Assembly (NCBI RefSeq): GCF_016863655.1
Contig: NZ_BOPH01000031.1
Span: 1 to 64,000 of the forward strand
Length of the DNA stretch: 64,000 bases
Source: Virgisporangium ochraceum
GTDB taxonomy: Bacteria > Actinomycetota > Actinomycetes > Mycobacteriales > Micromonosporaceae
Direction of reading: 5' to 3'
Below are positions 46,722-55,452 of this stretch, in pieces. Below the pieces are notes generated by a model that did no database searches, was not told the DNA's origin, and worked only from the letters and a program-made list of their open reading frames with translations. Within the stretch, counting starts at the first letter, position 1. Each line of letters begins with the position of its first letter. A program made the position numbers and the translations under genes.

Positions 46722-48632
46722 ATGACGAGTACGGACAGCCGGCACGTTTCCGAGAAGCAGGCGCGCGAGGTCGCCGAAGCGGCCCGCGAAACCGAGTGGC
46801 GCAAGCCGAGCTTCGGTAAGGAACTGTTCCTCGGCCGGTTCCGGCTCGACCTGATCGATCCCCGTCCCGAGCCCGACCCCGCGAAGGTCGCGCGCGCCGA
46901 GGTGTTCCTCGGCAAGCTGCGCGAGTTCATGGCCGGCGTCGACGGCATGGCGATCGAGCGCGACGCGAAGATCCCCGACGACGTGCTGCGCGGCCTGGCC
47001 GACCTCGGCGCGTTCGGCATGAAGATCGACGAGCAGTACGGCGGCCTCGGCCTGTCGAACCTGCACTACTGCCAGGCGCTCGCGCTCGCCGGCTCGGTGA
47101 GCCCCGCGATCGGCGCGCTGCTGTCGGCCCACCAGTCGATCGGCGTGCCGCAGCCGGTGAAGATCTTCGGCACCGAGCAGCAGAAGAAGTCGCTGCTGCC
47201 GCGGCTGGCCGCCGGCGAGGTCTCCGCGTTCCTGCTCACCGAGCCCGACGTCGGCTCCGACCCCGCCCGCCTCGGCTGCACCGCCACCCCCACCGAAGAC
47301 GGCGACTACCTGCTCAACGGCGTGAAGCTGTGGGCCACCAACGGCACGCTCGCCACGCTGCTCGTCGTGATGGCGAAGGTGCCGAAGTCCGAAGGCCGCC
47401 GCGGGGGAATCACGGCTTTCGTCGTCGAAGGCGACGCCGAGGGCATCACGGTCGAGCGGCGAAATGCGTTCATGGGACTGCGTGGGCTCGAGAACAGCGT
47501 CACCCGCTTCCACAACGTGCGGGTGCCGAAGGAGAACGTCATCGGCGGCGAGGGCCGGGGCCTCAAGATCGCCCTGACCACGTTGAACACCGGCCGCCTC
47601 TCGCTGCCCGCGATGTGCGTCGGCGCCGGCAAGTACGCCCTGGCCGCCGCCCGCGACTGGGCCGCCGAGCGGGTGCAGTGGGGCCGGCCGGTCGCCGGTC
47701 ACGAGGCCGTCGCGAAGAAGATCTCGTTCATCGCCGCGTCGACCTACGGCATGCAGGCGATGCTCGAACTCTGCTGCCTGCTGGCCGACGACGACCGCAA
47801 CGACATCCGCATCGAGGCCGCGCTGGTCAAGCTGTTCGCCAGCGAGATCGCATGGGACGTCGCCGACGAGCTGATCCAGGTGCGCGGCGGCCGCGGGTAC
47901 GAGACAGCCGAGTCGCTGAAGGCCCGCGGCGAGAAGCCGGTCGCGGCCGAGCAGATGCTGCGTGACCTGCGCATCAACCGCATCTTCGAGGGCTCGACGG
48001 AGATCATGCACCTGCTGATCGCCCGCGAGGCCGTCGACGCGCACCTCTCCGTGGCCGGCGACATCATCGACCCCGAGGCCGACCTGTCGCGCAAGGCGAA
48101 GGCGGCCGCGAAGGCCGGCGGGTTCTACGCGAAGTGGCTGCCGAAGCTGGCGGTCGGCAAGGGGCAGCTGCCGACGACGTTCGGGCCCGAGTACGGTCCG
48201 CTGGCCGGGCACCTGCGCTACGTCGAGCGGGCCGCCCGCAAGCTGGCCCGCGAGACGTTCTACGGCATGAGCCGCTGGCAGGGGAAGATGGAGTTCCGGC
48301 AGGCGTTCCTCGGCCGCATCGTCGACATCGGTGCCGAGCTGTTCGCGATCAGCGCGGCGTGCGTCAAGGCCCGGGCCGAGCGCGACGAGCACCCGGAGGG
48401 TTTCGAGCTGGCCGACCTGTTCAGCCGCCAGGCCCGCCACCGCGCCGAGGCGCTGTTCGCGGAGCTGTGGTCGAACACCGACGCCATCGACGTCAAGGCC
48501 GCCAAGCGCGTGGTCGACGGCCGGTACGCCTTCCTGGAGGAGGGCATCGTGCCGCCCCCGACGGAGGGCGACCTGGTCCAGCGCTGGGAGAACGGCCCCT
48601 CCCAGACCGAGGACGTCCGCCGCCGCCTCTAG
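46722..48632 (+). CDS. Acyl-CoA dehydrogenase with long C-terminal extension
   Basis: 636 residues, the size of very-long-chain acyl-CoA dehydrogenases rather than the usual 380. The FAD-binding core spans residues 60-450: FLLTEPDVGSDP, LWATNGTLA and RIFEGSTEIMHL, with the catalytic Glu in that last motif. The extra 180 residues form a mainly helical C-terminal domain. It oxidises acyl-CoA to the trans-2-enoyl form in fatty-acid breakdown. ATG at 46722 has GGAGG six bases before it. It is divergent from the MarR-GNAT gene. Confidence 0.93.
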   Translation: MTSTDSRHVSEKQAREVAEAARETEWRKPSFGKELFLGRFRLDLIDPRPEPDPAKVARAEVFLGKLREFMAGVDGMAIERDAKIPDDVLRGLADLGAFGMKIDEQYGGLGLSNLHYCQALALAGSVSPAIGALLSAHQSIGVPQPVKIFGTEQQKKSLLPRLAAGEVSAFLLTEPDVGSDPARLGCTATPTEDGDYLLNGVKLWATNGTLATLLVVMAKVPKSEGRRGGITAFVVEGDAEGITVERRNAFMGLRGLENSVTRFHNVRVPKENVIGGEGRGLKIALTTLNTGRLSLPAMCVGAGKYALAAARDWAAERVQWGRPVAGHEAVAKKISFIAASTYGMQAMLELCCLLADDDRNDIRIEAALVKLFASEIAWDVADELIQVRGGRGYETAESLKARGEKPVAAEQMLRDLRINRIFEGSTEIMHLLIAREAVDAHLSVAGDIIDPEADLSRKAKAAAKAGGFYAKWLPKLAVGKGQLPTTFGPEYGPLAGHLRYVERAARKLARETFYGMSRWQGKMEFRQAFLGRIVDIGAELFAISAACVKARAERDEHPEGFELADLFSRQARHRAEALFAELWSNTDAIDVKAAKRVVDGRYAFLEEGIVPPPTEGDLVQRWENGPSQTEDVRRRL

Positions 48633-48650
48633 GGCGCCCGCCCGGTCTCG

Positions 48651-48730
48651 CGCGTCGATCTTGCAGTTGTGGCCGCACCTATGTCGGGCCATGTCGCGCT
48701 TTTGCGGGGGCCACGACTGCAAGATCGGCG
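48651..48730. repeat. Dispersed palindromic element, copy 3 (after the acyl-CoA dehydrogenase gene)
   Basis: The left end (48651-48676, containing TCGATCTTGCAGTTGTGGCC) is inverted at 48705-48730 (GGCCACGACTGCAAGATCGG). It shares its ends with the copies at 25731, 35003 and 58033. It begins 19 bases after the stop codon of the dehydrogenase gene. Confidence 0.85.
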
Positions 48731-48751
48731 GGGGGTACTTATCGGCGGGGG

Positions 48752-49348
48752 TTACTTGAGGCCGGAGCCGCCCAGCTCGAGCTTGGCCAGGCGGGCTACC
48801 GCGTCTGCGTCGCCCCTTCGCCAGGCGGCGGCGATGTCGGGGTCGAGGGCCACCAGCTTTGTCAGGGGTTGGGTGGCCAGGGCGCGTAGGGCCAGGAGGT
48901 CCTTGCCGGCGGCGGTGCCGCGCATCTTCGCGGCGGCGCTCGCGCGCTCGATCCAGCGCAGACGCCGGGGCAGCCAGAACAGCAGCACCACGCTCAGAGA
49001 CAGCACCAGCAGGCCGACCGACATCCCCAGCGCCACGTTGTGCACGACCTCCTGCTGCTGCCGGCCGGCCTCGGCGACCCCGGCGGCGGCGTCGCCGGCG
49101 CTGGTGAACGGGCCGGCCAGGTCGTCGCCGGCGATCGGGACGCGCTTGACCTTGCCGCCCGCGTCGCGGAGTTGCTGGGCGAGGCTGTCACCGGCGTCCT
49201 CGAGCTTCTCGCCCGGAACGGCCAGCTTCTCGATCGAGTCGTAGACGCCCTTCGACAGCCGTACCCAGAGGTAGACCCAGAGCACGGCCAGGATGTCGGT
49301 GATCAACTGTCGGAGTGCGGTGCCCGGCTTCTCGGCATAGAGCTTCAC
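48752..49348 (-). CDS. Membrane protein of unknown function downstream of zur
   Basis: 198 residues with two hydrophobic helices (about residues 9-29 and 105-128, LGMSVGLLVLSLSVVLLFWL) flanking an outer domain of about 75 residues; the last 70 residues are cytoplasmic and Ala/Arg/Lys-rich. No family recognised. GTG at 49346-49348 is used; an upstream GTG at 49387 would overlap zur by 26 bases. It may be the last gene of the zinc operon. Confidence 0.7.
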   Translation of the reverse strand: MKLYAEKPGTALRQLITDILAVLWVYLWVRLSKGVYDSIEKLAVPGEKLEDAGDSLAQQLRDAGGKVKRVPIAGDDLAGPFTSAGDAAAGVAEAGRQQQEVVHNVALGMSVGLLVLSLSVVLLFWLPRRLRWIERASAAAKMRGTAAGKDLLALRALATQPLTKLVALDPDIAAAWRRGDADAVARLAKLELGGSGLK

Positions 49349-49361
49349 ACCGGAGACGGTG

Positions 49362-49769
49362 TCACGAAGCGGGCGCCGCCGCAGCACACCTCGGGCAGGT
49401 ACCGAAGATCTCCAGCGTATGGCTGACGTCGATGTAACCCTGCTCGGCGGCGACCTTGTCGGCCCACGTCTCCACGGCCGGGCCGAGCACCTCGACCGTG
49501 CTGCCGCACGACCGGCACACCAGGTGGTGATGGTGCCCGCGGCTGCACCGGCGGTACAGGTGCTCGCCGCCGGGCGGGCGCATCACGTCAACCTCGCCCT
49601 CGTCGGCCATCGTCTGCAGGGTGCGGTAGACGGTCGTCAGCCCGACCCGCTCGCCCCGTTCGCGGAGCATCGCGTGCAGGTCCTGGGCGCTGTGGAAGCC
49701 CTCGACGTCGTCGAGGATCAGACCCACCGCGCCCCGTTGGCGGGTGTTCCGCTTGACCGGCTGAGTCAC
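49362..49769 (-). CDS. zur: Fur family regulator, probably Zur
   Basis: 135 residues: an N-terminal winged helix (VGLILDDVEGFHSAQDLHAML, GLTTVYRTLQTMADEGEVDV) and a metal-binding C-terminal part with HHHHLVCRSCG and CPRC, the structural zinc site of the Fur family. Its position after znuABC and the Zur-type box before znuA support a zinc-sensing role. GTG at 49767-49769 overlaps the arsR stop. Confidence 0.92.
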   Translation of the reverse strand: MTQPVKRNTRQRGAVGLILDDVEGFHSAQDLHAMLRERGERVGLTTVYRTLQTMADEGEVDVMRPPGGEHLYRRCSRGHHHHLVCRSCGSTVEVLGPAVETWADKVAAEQGYIDVSHTLEIFGTCPRCAAAAPAS

Positions 49770-50080
49770 GAACCAACCCTAGCCGGGTGGGATGAGCCCT
49801 CCGTCGCGTGGCTGACGGCGTCGGCCACGATGCGGGCGATGTGGTCGTCGGTGAGGGAGTAGGCGATCTCGCGTCCGCGGCGGGCGCCGTGCACGACGTT
49901 GGCGCCGCGCAGTACCCGCAGGTGCTGGGAGATCAGGGGCTGCGGCGCGCCCAGGGCGTCGACCAGTTCGTGGACGCACCGCGGGCCGGCCGCGAGCTCC
50001 GTGACGATCCCGATACGCAGCGGCGCCGCGAGCGCCTTGAGCAGCTCGCCGGCGGCGATGTACCCGGTATCGGTATCCAT
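49766..50080 (-). CDS. ArsR family regulator in the zinc operon
   Basis: 104 residues with the ArsR winged helix: LLKALAAPLRIGIVTELAAGP, RCVHELVDALGAPQPLISQHLRVLR. A single Cys lies in the helix next to the recognition helix (RCVHELV), similar to metal-sensing ArsR/SmtB members. ATG at 50078-50080 is preferred to a TTG three codons earlier. Pairing of an ArsR-type and a Fur-type sensor behind zinc transport genes is known in mycobacteria (smtB-zur). Confidence 0.9.
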   Translation of the reverse strand: MDTDTGYIAAGELLKALAAPLRIGIVTELAAGPRCVHELVDALGAPQPLISQHLRVLRGANVVHGARRGREIAYSLTDDHIARIVADAVSHATEGSSHPARVGS

Positions 50081-50101
50081 TGTCGACAACGGTACCGCGT
50101 C

Positions 50102-50962
50102 TCAGGGGTTCAGCACGCACTCCGGATCGTCGGCCGGATCGGGGGTGGCCATGAGCCGGCTGAGCCGCGAACGCACCGCCGCGCCGATGGTCACCAGCAC
50201 GAACCCGCCGATCGCCACGAGCACGATCGTCGCGCCCGGTGCGCTGTCGACCTTCCACGCGGTCCACAGGCCGCCGGCGCTCGCCGCCACGCCGAGCGCC
50301 ATCGCGCCGACCATCGTGACCGTGAAGCCGCGGCTCACCCGCTGCGCCGTCGCCACCGGGATCACCATCAGCGCGCTCACCAGCAGCAGGCCCACCGTGC
50401 GCATCGCGGCGGTGACCGTGACCGCCGCCGCCACGGCCAGCGTCAGGTTCAGCAGGCGCACCGGCACCCCGCTCACGCGGGCGTGCTCCTCGTCCTGGCA
50501 CACGGCGAACAGCCACGGCTTGAGCAGCAGGGTCACGGCGAGCACGACGGCCGCCAGCACCCCGGTCACATAAAGATCGTTCTTGGACGCCGTGAGCGGT
50601 GACCCGAACAGGTAGGAGATCAGGCTCGACCCGCTCGACCCGCTGGACACGCTCACCAGCATGACCCCGCCGGAGATGCCGCCGTAGAACAGGATCGCCA
50701 GGGCCACGTCGCCCGACGTGCGGCCCCGCTCGCGCACCAGCTCGACGGCGACGGCGCCGAGCGCCGCGACGATCACGGCCATGAGCACCGGCTGCTGGTT
50801 GAGCAGCAGCCCGACGCCGACGCCGGTGAGCGCGACGTGCCCGAGGCCGTCGCCGATCAGCGACAGCCGCCGCTGCACCAGGTAGATGCCGATCGCCGGC
50901 GCGATGAGGCCCGTCATCGTCACCCCGATGAGGGCCCGGACCATGAAGTCGTACTCGAACAT
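50102..50962 (-). CDS. znuB: Zinc ABC transporter permease ZnuB
   Basis: 286 residues of the metal-type ABC-3 permease family, with about eight membrane helices and the family markers YLVQRRLSLIGDGLGHVALTG near the N terminus and MRTVGLLLVSALMVIPVATAQ in the second half. It forms the channel for Zn2+ with ZnuC and ZnuA. The ATG shares one base with the znuC stop. Confidence 0.94.
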   Translation of the reverse strand: MFEYDFMVRALIGVTMTGLIAPAIGIYLVQRRLSLIGDGLGHVALTGVGVGLLLNQQPVLMAVIVAALGAVAVELVRERGRTSGDVALAILFYGGISGGVMLVSVSSGSSGSSLISYLFGSPLTASKNDLYVTGVLAAVVLAVTLLLKPWLFAVCQDEEHARVSGVPVRLLNLTLAVAAAVTVTAAMRTVGLLLVSALMVIPVATAQRVSRGFTVTMVGAMALGVAASAGGLWTAWKVDSAPGATIVLVAIGGFVLVTIGAAVRSRLSRLMATPDPADDPECVLNP

Positions 50963-51726
50963 CAGGCGCTTCCCCCGAACAGCGACGGGGTCTCCTCGGG
51001 GGCGTGCGGGTGCACGTGGTCGTGGTCGGGATCGGCGTGGTGGCCGGCCGGCTCCGGCACCGGTCCATCGTGGACGATGCGACCGAGGTGCACGACCACC
51101 GCGCGGTTCACCAGCGGCGCCAACGGTCCCAGCTCGTGGGCCACCAGCAGCACCGTTCCTCCATTGTGGACGAAGTCGCCCAGCGCGCCCGCGAACGCCT
51201 GCTGGCTGGACGCGTCGACGCCGGCGGTGGGCTCGTCGAGCACCAGCAGATCGGGCTCGCCGGCCAGCGCGCGGGCGATGAGCACCCGCTGCTGCTGCCC
51301 ACCCGACAGCGTGTCGGCCCGGTCGTTGGCGCGGTCGGCCAGGCCCACCGCGTCCAGTGCCGTCGAGACCGCGGCGCGATCGGCCGCACGGGTGAACGGC
51401 GCCCAGCCACGACGGGCCAGGCGACCCGACGCGACCACCTCGCGCACGGTGGCCGGAACGCCGCTGCCGGCACCGAGCCGCTGCGGCACGTAGCCGACGC
51501 GCTTCCAGTCGCGGAACTTCTTCAACGGGACCCCGAACAGCGCGGCCTCGCCCCGGGCGAGCGGAACGAGGCCGAGGGCCGCACGGATCAGCGTCGACTT
51601 GCCCGAGCCGTTGGCGCCGAGCACGGCGACCGCCTCGCCCTTCTCCACGGCCACCGAGGCGCCGAGCAGCACGAGGCGGTCGCCGTAGGCGACCACCCCG
51701 TCCGTGATGCTGAGGATTACCGGCAA
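50962..51726 (-). CDS. znuC: Zinc ABC transporter ATP-binding protein ZnuC
   Basis: 254 residues with Walker A LGANGSGKST, the signature LSGGQQQRVLIAR and Walker B LLVLDEPTAGVD. The C-terminal 40 residues are His-rich (HHADPDHDHVHPHAP), as often seen in zinc systems. No ATG or GTG is available at the right place, so the TTG at 51724-51726, overlapping the end of znuA by ten bases, is taken as the start (MPVILSITDG). Confidence 0.9.
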   Translation of the reverse strand: MPVILSITDGVVAYGDRLVLLGASVAVEKGEAVAVLGANGSGKSTLIRAALGLVPLARGEAALFGVPLKKFRDWKRVGYVPQRLGAGSGVPATVREVVASGRLARRGWAPFTRAADRAAVSTALDAVGLADRANDRADTLSGGQQQRVLIARALAGEPDLLVLDEPTAGVDASSQQAFAGALGDFVHNGGTVLLVAHELGPLAPLVNRAVVVHLGRIVHDGPVPEPAGHHADPDHDHVHPHAPEETPSLFGGSA

Positions 51727-52658
51727 CTCAGTGCCGCGCGCAGCTTGCCGAGGTTCTGACGCATGACGGAAAGATAGTCCGTGCCGGGTGCGGCGTCGGA
51801 GGCCAGGCCCTCGATCGGGTCGAGCACCTCGGCCTTGGCGCCGACCTCCTTCGCGAGCGTCTCGGCGACCTTCGGGCTCACGAGCGTCTCGAAGAAGATC
51901 GTCGTGACGCCCTTCTCCTTCGCGAGCGCGGCGACCTCGGCCACCTGCTGCGGGTTCGGCTCCGCCTCCGGCGAGACCCCGCTGATCGGAACCTGGTTCA
52001 GGTTGTACTTCGCCGCGAGATACCCGAACGCGGCGTGGCTGGTGACGATGTCGCGCCGGTCGCACGTCTTCAGCCCGGTCTCGAACTCCGTGTCGAGTGT
52101 GGCGAGCTCCTTGCGGAGGGCGGTGGCGCGGTCCTCGTAGGCGTCGGCGTTGTCCTTGTCGACGCTGCCGAGACGCTCGGCGACCTTGTCGGCGATCGCG
52201 GCGAGGCGGGTGGGGTCGAGCCAGACGTGCGGGTCCTTACCCTCGTTGGCGTGCTCCTCCTTCTCGCCCTCTTCGTGAGCTTCTTCCGGCGCGTCGCTCA
52301 ACGGCTGGACAGTGGCGACGTCGAACGCCCTGTCTTTCGCCTCGGCCTCGACGGCCTCGTCGACCGCCGGCTGGAACCCGGCCAGATAGAGGGACAGGTC
52401 GGCGTCGGCGATGCCGGCCAGCTGCTTCGGCTGGAGCTCCAGGTCGTGCGGCTCGACGCCGGGCTGGGCGAGGTTGGTGACCTTCACGGCGTCGCCGCCG
52501 ACGCGCTCGGCCACGAACTGCAACGGGTAGAAGGCGGCGACGACGTCGACCTTGCCGCTGGCGGCCGCGCCGTCATCGGACGAGCAGGCGGCCGTACCCA
52601 GCGTGGCGACGGCGATACCGGTGGCAAGCAGGAGGGGGAGCGGTCTCACGCCACCCAC
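51717..52658 (-). CDS. znuA: Zinc ABC transporter substrate-binding lipoprotein ZnuA
   Basis: About 313 residues. The N terminus is a lipoprotein signal peptide with lipobox ATLGTAAC. The binding domain has VAAFYPLQFVAERVGG, GVEPHDLEL with the first His ligand, an acidic/His-rich loop (EEAHEEGEKEEHANEG), DPHVWLDP, TSHAAFGYLA and ETLVSPKVA. It captures zinc outside the membrane. GTG at 52656-52658 is used; the in-frame TTG at 52674 lies inside the Zur box and is unlikely, and a GTG at 52649 is also possible. Confidence 0.93.
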   Translation of the reverse strand: MGGVRPLPLLLATGIAVATLGTAACSSDDGAAASGKVDVVAAFYPLQFVAERVGGDAVKVTNLAQPGVEPHDLELQPKQLAGIADADLSLYLAGFQPAVDEAVEAEAKDRAFDVATVQPLSDAPEEAHEEGEKEEHANEGKDPHVWLDPTRLAAIADKVAERLGSVDKDNADAYEDRATALRKELATLDTEFETGLKTCDRRDIVTSHAAFGYLAAKYNLNQVPISGVSPEAEPNPQQVAEVAALAKEKGVTTIFFETLVSPKVAETLAKEVGAKAEVLDPIEGLASDAAPGTDYLSVMRQNLGKLRAALSCR

Positions 52659-52670
52659 TGTGCTCGCTAA

Positions 52671-52685
52671 TGACAATCATTGTCA
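52671..52685. promoter_or_regulatory. Zur box upstream of znuA
   Basis: TGACAATCATTGTCA is a perfect 7-1-7 palindrome in an otherwise GC-rich gap and fits Zur/Fur-type operators of actinobacteria. It ends 12 bases before the znuA start, so the transcript must have a very short leader or the box covers the transcription start. Zinc-loaded Zur should repress the operon here. Confidence 0.88.
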
Positions 52686-52728
52686 AAGGCGCATGGGTCC
52701 GCGTGGTCGCGGTGCCGCGACGGCGTGA

Positions 52729-52953
52729 TCACAGGATGCGCTGCAGTGCCGTGATCACCAGCAGGGCCAGGATGACGAGCCGGGCGCCCCGCCCGACGAG
52801 CGTGAGCCGGTGCCAGGTGCCCATCAGCAGTGCCGCCGCCACCGCGGCCACCAGGAGCAGCAGCACGCCGCCGACCACACCGGGGATGAACAGCGCCGCG
52901 AGGACGATGACCGTTCCCACGAGGAACACCACCGTGGGGTTCAGGTTCTTCAC
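52729..52953 (-). CDS. Small membrane protein (DUF6703-like)
   Basis: 74 residues with two or three hydrophobic helices (about residues 7-22, 24-45 and 56-72). The pattern VVFLVGTVIVLAALFIPGVVGGVLLLLVAAVAAALL resembles small actinobacterial proteins listed as DUF6703, function unknown. GTG at 52951-52953; AAAGAGG lies about 11 bases upstream. The Zur box lies between it and znuA. Confidence 0.72.
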   Translation of the reverse strand: MKNLNPTVVFLVGTVIVLAALFIPGVVGGVLLLLVAAVAAALLMGTWHRLTLVGRGARLVILALLVITALQRIL

Positions 52954-53009
52954 GCCGCTACCATCCTCTTTCCGCTGCCGGTGATGGTTCAGCCTAGGGG
53001 TGATCGAGG

Positions 53010-53363
53010 GTGCTGGTGGTCAACCGCTTCGTCGTAGGAGACGAACGGACGTTCCGATCCCGGGCCGAGGCCGCGCTCGCCGCGCTCGCCGGCCGGCCAG
53101 GCTACCTGTCGGGCGCGTTCGGCCGGTCCGTCGACGAGCCGGACCACTGGTGCCTGGTGACCCGCTGGGAGTCGGTCGGGGCGTACCGGCGGGCGCTGTC
53201 GGCGTTCGAGGTCAAGGTCGAGGCGACGCCGTTGCTGGCCGAGTCGCTCGACGAGCCGTCGGCGTTCGAGGTGCTCATGGAGGCCGAACCCGGCGGAAAC
53301 GTGACGACGGCTCGCAGTGACCGCGCCAGCGGACAGCCACCCGCATTACCATCTCAGCCATGA
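53010..53363 (+). CDS. Antibiotic biosynthesis monooxygenase (ABM) domain protein
   Basis: 117 residues. The ABM ferredoxin-like fold can be followed: LVVNRFVVGDERTFRSRAEAAL, LSGAFGRSVDEPDHWCLVTRWESVGAYRRAL. Members are small monooxygenases or degrading enzymes; many have no known substrate. The last 30 residues are low-complexity. GTG at 53010; it overlaps the next gene by four bases (ATGA). Confidence 0.83.
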   Translation: MLVVNRFVVGDERTFRSRAEAALAALAGRPGYLSGAFGRSVDEPDHWCLVTRWESVGAYRRALSAFEVKVEATPLLAESLDEPSAFEVLMEAEPGGNVTTARSDRASGQPPALPSQP

Positions 53364-53878
53364 GCTACAACCCGGCTGGTGGTGTCGGAGTGGACCCGGG
53401 ACCCTCGGTTCCGCCTCCGCCGCCGGGTCCGGGCGCCGCGCCGCCGTTCGCGTCGCCGCCCACCGAGCGTGACAAGCGCCGCACCTGGGTCGCGATCGGT
53501 GTCGCCGCGGCCGTGCTCGTGCTGTGCTGCGTCGGCGGCGTCGGCGGCATCGGCGTGGTGATCTGGGGCGGGGTCGAGCAGTCCAAGGACCAGGCCGCGG
53601 CCGTGGTGGGGGAGTTCCTCGACCGGATCGACCAGAGCGAGTCCGCGGAGGCGCGGCGGCTCGTCTGCGAGGACCTGCCGCCACGGGTCAGCGCCAACGA
53701 GCTGGTGAACCGCACCGCCTCGATCGAGTTCCGTAGCTACGAGGTCGGCGAGCCCACGATCACCAACACGATCGACGTGCCGGTGACGCTCACGACCGGC
53801 AGCTCCACCCTGCGCCAGCTCTACCTGGTGGGCGCCGAGGGAACGAGCGCCTGCATCCTCGATATCCTCGCTGGGTAA
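53360..53878 (+). CDS. Pro-rich single-pass membrane protein (DUF4878-like outer domain)
   Basis: 172 residues: a Pro-rich cytoplasmic start (residues 9-40), one hydrophobic helix (about residues 44-69), and an outer domain of 100 residues beginning KDQAAAVVGEFLDRIDQSE, which resembles the DUF4878/NTF2-like secreted domains of actinobacteria. It has two cysteines in the outer part (LVCEDL and SACILD). Function unknown. ATG at 53360 overlaps the previous stop. Confidence 0.78.
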   Translation: MSYNPAGGVGVDPGPSVPPPPPGPGAAPPFASPPTERDKRRTWVAIGVAAAVLVLCCVGGVGGIGVVIWGGVEQSKDQAAAVVGEFLDRIDQSESAEARRLVCEDLPPRVSANELVNRTASIEFRSYEVGEPTITNTIDVPVTLTTGSSTLRQLYLVGAEGTSACILDILAG

Positions 53879-54009
53879 TGTGGATGCCCGTGCGGTGCGC
53901 GTAACCGTACGCTTCAGGCGCGCGTTGAGATCTAGACCGACTTCGCGCATCAATCCGTTGATCCCCGAATGAACGCGCCGACACCCAGCCGGCGCTTGAA
54001 GGAGAGAGC

Positions 54010-55389
54010 ATGGCCGCCGATCGCTTCGACTCCGTCGTCAGCCTCGCCAAACGGCGCGGCTTCGTCTTCCCGTCGAGCGAGATCTACGGTGGAACGCGGT
54101 CGGCGTACGACTACGGCCCACTGGGCGTGGAGCTGAAGGAGAACGTCCGCCGGCAGTGGTGGCGGGCGATGGTCCAGCAACGCGACGACGTGGTGGGCCT
54201 CGACTCGGCCATCGTGCTCGCCCGCCAGGTGTGGGTCGCCTCCGGTCACGTCGAGGAGTTCACCGACCCGCTCACCGAGTGCCAGTCGTGCCACAAGCGG
54301 TTCCGCGCCGACCACCTCGAGGAGGCGTACGCCGAGAAGCACGACGGCGCCACGGTGCCGTTGAGCGAGCTGAACTGCCCCAACTGCGGCAACAAGGGCA
54401 CCTTCACCGAGCCCAAGCAGTTCAACGGCCTGATGAAGACCTACCTCGGCCCCGTCGACAACGAGGAGGGCCTGCACTACCTGCGGCCCGAGACGGCGCA
54501 GGGCATCTTCGTCAACTACAACAACGTCGCGGTCGCCGCGCGCAAGAAGCCGCCGTTCGGCATCGCTCAGGTGGGCAAGAGCTTCCGCAACGAGATCACG
54601 CCCGGGAACTTCATCTTCCGCACGCGCGAGTTCGAGCAGATGGAGATGGAGTTCTTCGTCGAGCCCGGCACCGACGAGAAGTGGCACGAGTACTGGCTCA
54701 CCGAGCGCTGGAACTGGTACGTCGACCTCGGCATCCCCGAGTCGGAGATGCGCTTCTACGAGCACCCCAAGGAGAAGCTCTCCCACTACTCGAAGCGCAC
54801 CGTCGACATCGAGTACCGGTTCCAGACCGGCGGCAGCGAGTTCGGTGAGCTCGAGGGCATCGCGAACCGCACCGACTTCGACCTCACCACGCACGGCAAG
54901 CACTCCGGTGTCGACCTGAGCTACTTCGACCAGGACAAGCAGGAGCGCTGGGTGCCCTACGTGGTGGAGCCGGCGGCCGGTCTCACCCGGGCCACGCTGG
55001 CGTTCCTGCTGCAGGCCTACGACGAGGACAGCGCGCCCAACACCAAGGGCGGCGTCGACAAGCGCACCGTGCTGCGCTTCGACCCGCGGCTGGCGCCGGT
55101 GAAGGTCGCCGTGCTCCCGCTGTCGCGCAACCCGGAGCTGTCGCCGAAGGCGAAGGAGCTGGCGAAGAACCTGCGCCTGCGCTGGAACACCGACTTCGAC
55201 GACGCCGGCGCGATCGGCCGCCGGTACCGGCGGCAGGACGAGATCGGCACCCCGTACTGCATCACGGTCGACTTCGACACGTTGCAGGACAACGCCGTGA
55301 CGGTTCGCGACCGCGACTCGATGAAGCAGGAGCGGATCTCGCTCGACCAGGTGGAGAAGTTCCTGCTGGAGCGCCTTCCGCCCTGTTGA
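54010..55389 (+). CDS. glyS: Glycyl-tRNA synthetase (single-chain, class II)
   Basis: 459 residues of the eukaryote-like homodimeric type. Class II motifs are seen in [20 protein letters not shown], the motif 2 region [25 protein letters not shown], and motif 3 in [13 protein letters not shown] zinc-binding insertion has CQSCHKRF and CPNCGNKG. The C-terminal 110 residues are the anticodon-binding domain. It charges tRNA-Gly in the cytoplasm. The ATG at 54010 has AAGGAGAG before it. I see no T-box in the 130-base leader. Confidence 0.96.
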   Translation: MAADRFDSVVSLAKRRGFVFPSSEIYGGTRSAYDYGPLGVELKENVRRQWWRAMVQQRDDVVGLDSAIVLARQVWVASGHVEEFTDPLTECQSCHKRFRADHLEEAYAEKHDGATVPLSELNCPNCGNKGTFTEPKQFNGLMKTYLGPVDNEEGLHYLRPETAQGIFVNYNNVAVAARKKPPFGIAQVGKSFRNEITPGNFIFRTREFEQMEMEFFVEPGTDEKWHEYWLTERWNWYVDLGIPESEMRFYEHPKEKLSHYSKRTVDIEYRFQTGGSEFGELEGIANRTDFDLTTHGKHSGVDLSYFDQDKQERWVPYVVEPAAGLTRATLAFLLQAYDEDSAPNTKGGVDKRTVLRFDPRLAPVKVAVLPLSRNPELSPKAKELAKNLRLRWNTDFDDAGAIGRRYRRQDEIGTPYCITVDFDTLQDNAVTVRDRDSMKQERISLDQVEKFLLERLPPC

Positions 55390-55418
55390 GTTTCACGGCT
55401 TGAGAGCATGGGTAACGA

Positions 55419-55448
55419 GGACCTCCACATCGATTGATGTGGAGGTCC
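55419..55448 (+). promoter_or_regulatory. Hairpin covering the ribosome-binding site of the Nramp-like gene
   Basis: GGACCTCCACATC (55419-55431) pairs perfectly with 55436-55448 around a GATT loop. The right arm contains GGAGGT, which is the Shine-Dalgarno sequence of the GTG at 55453. The stem could therefore terminate glyS or close the start of the transporter gene. Confidence 0.75.
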
Positions 55449-55452
55449 CGCC

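Noticed and set aside
46647..48722. 691-residue open frame on the minus strand
   Set aside because: It is the antisense shadow of the acyl-CoA dehydrogenase gene; composition is Arg/Gly/Val/Leu-rich with no motif and no ribosome-binding site.
53879..54009. Possible T-box leader before glyS
   Set aside because: No T-box sequence or antiterminator-like pair is visible in the 130-base leader.
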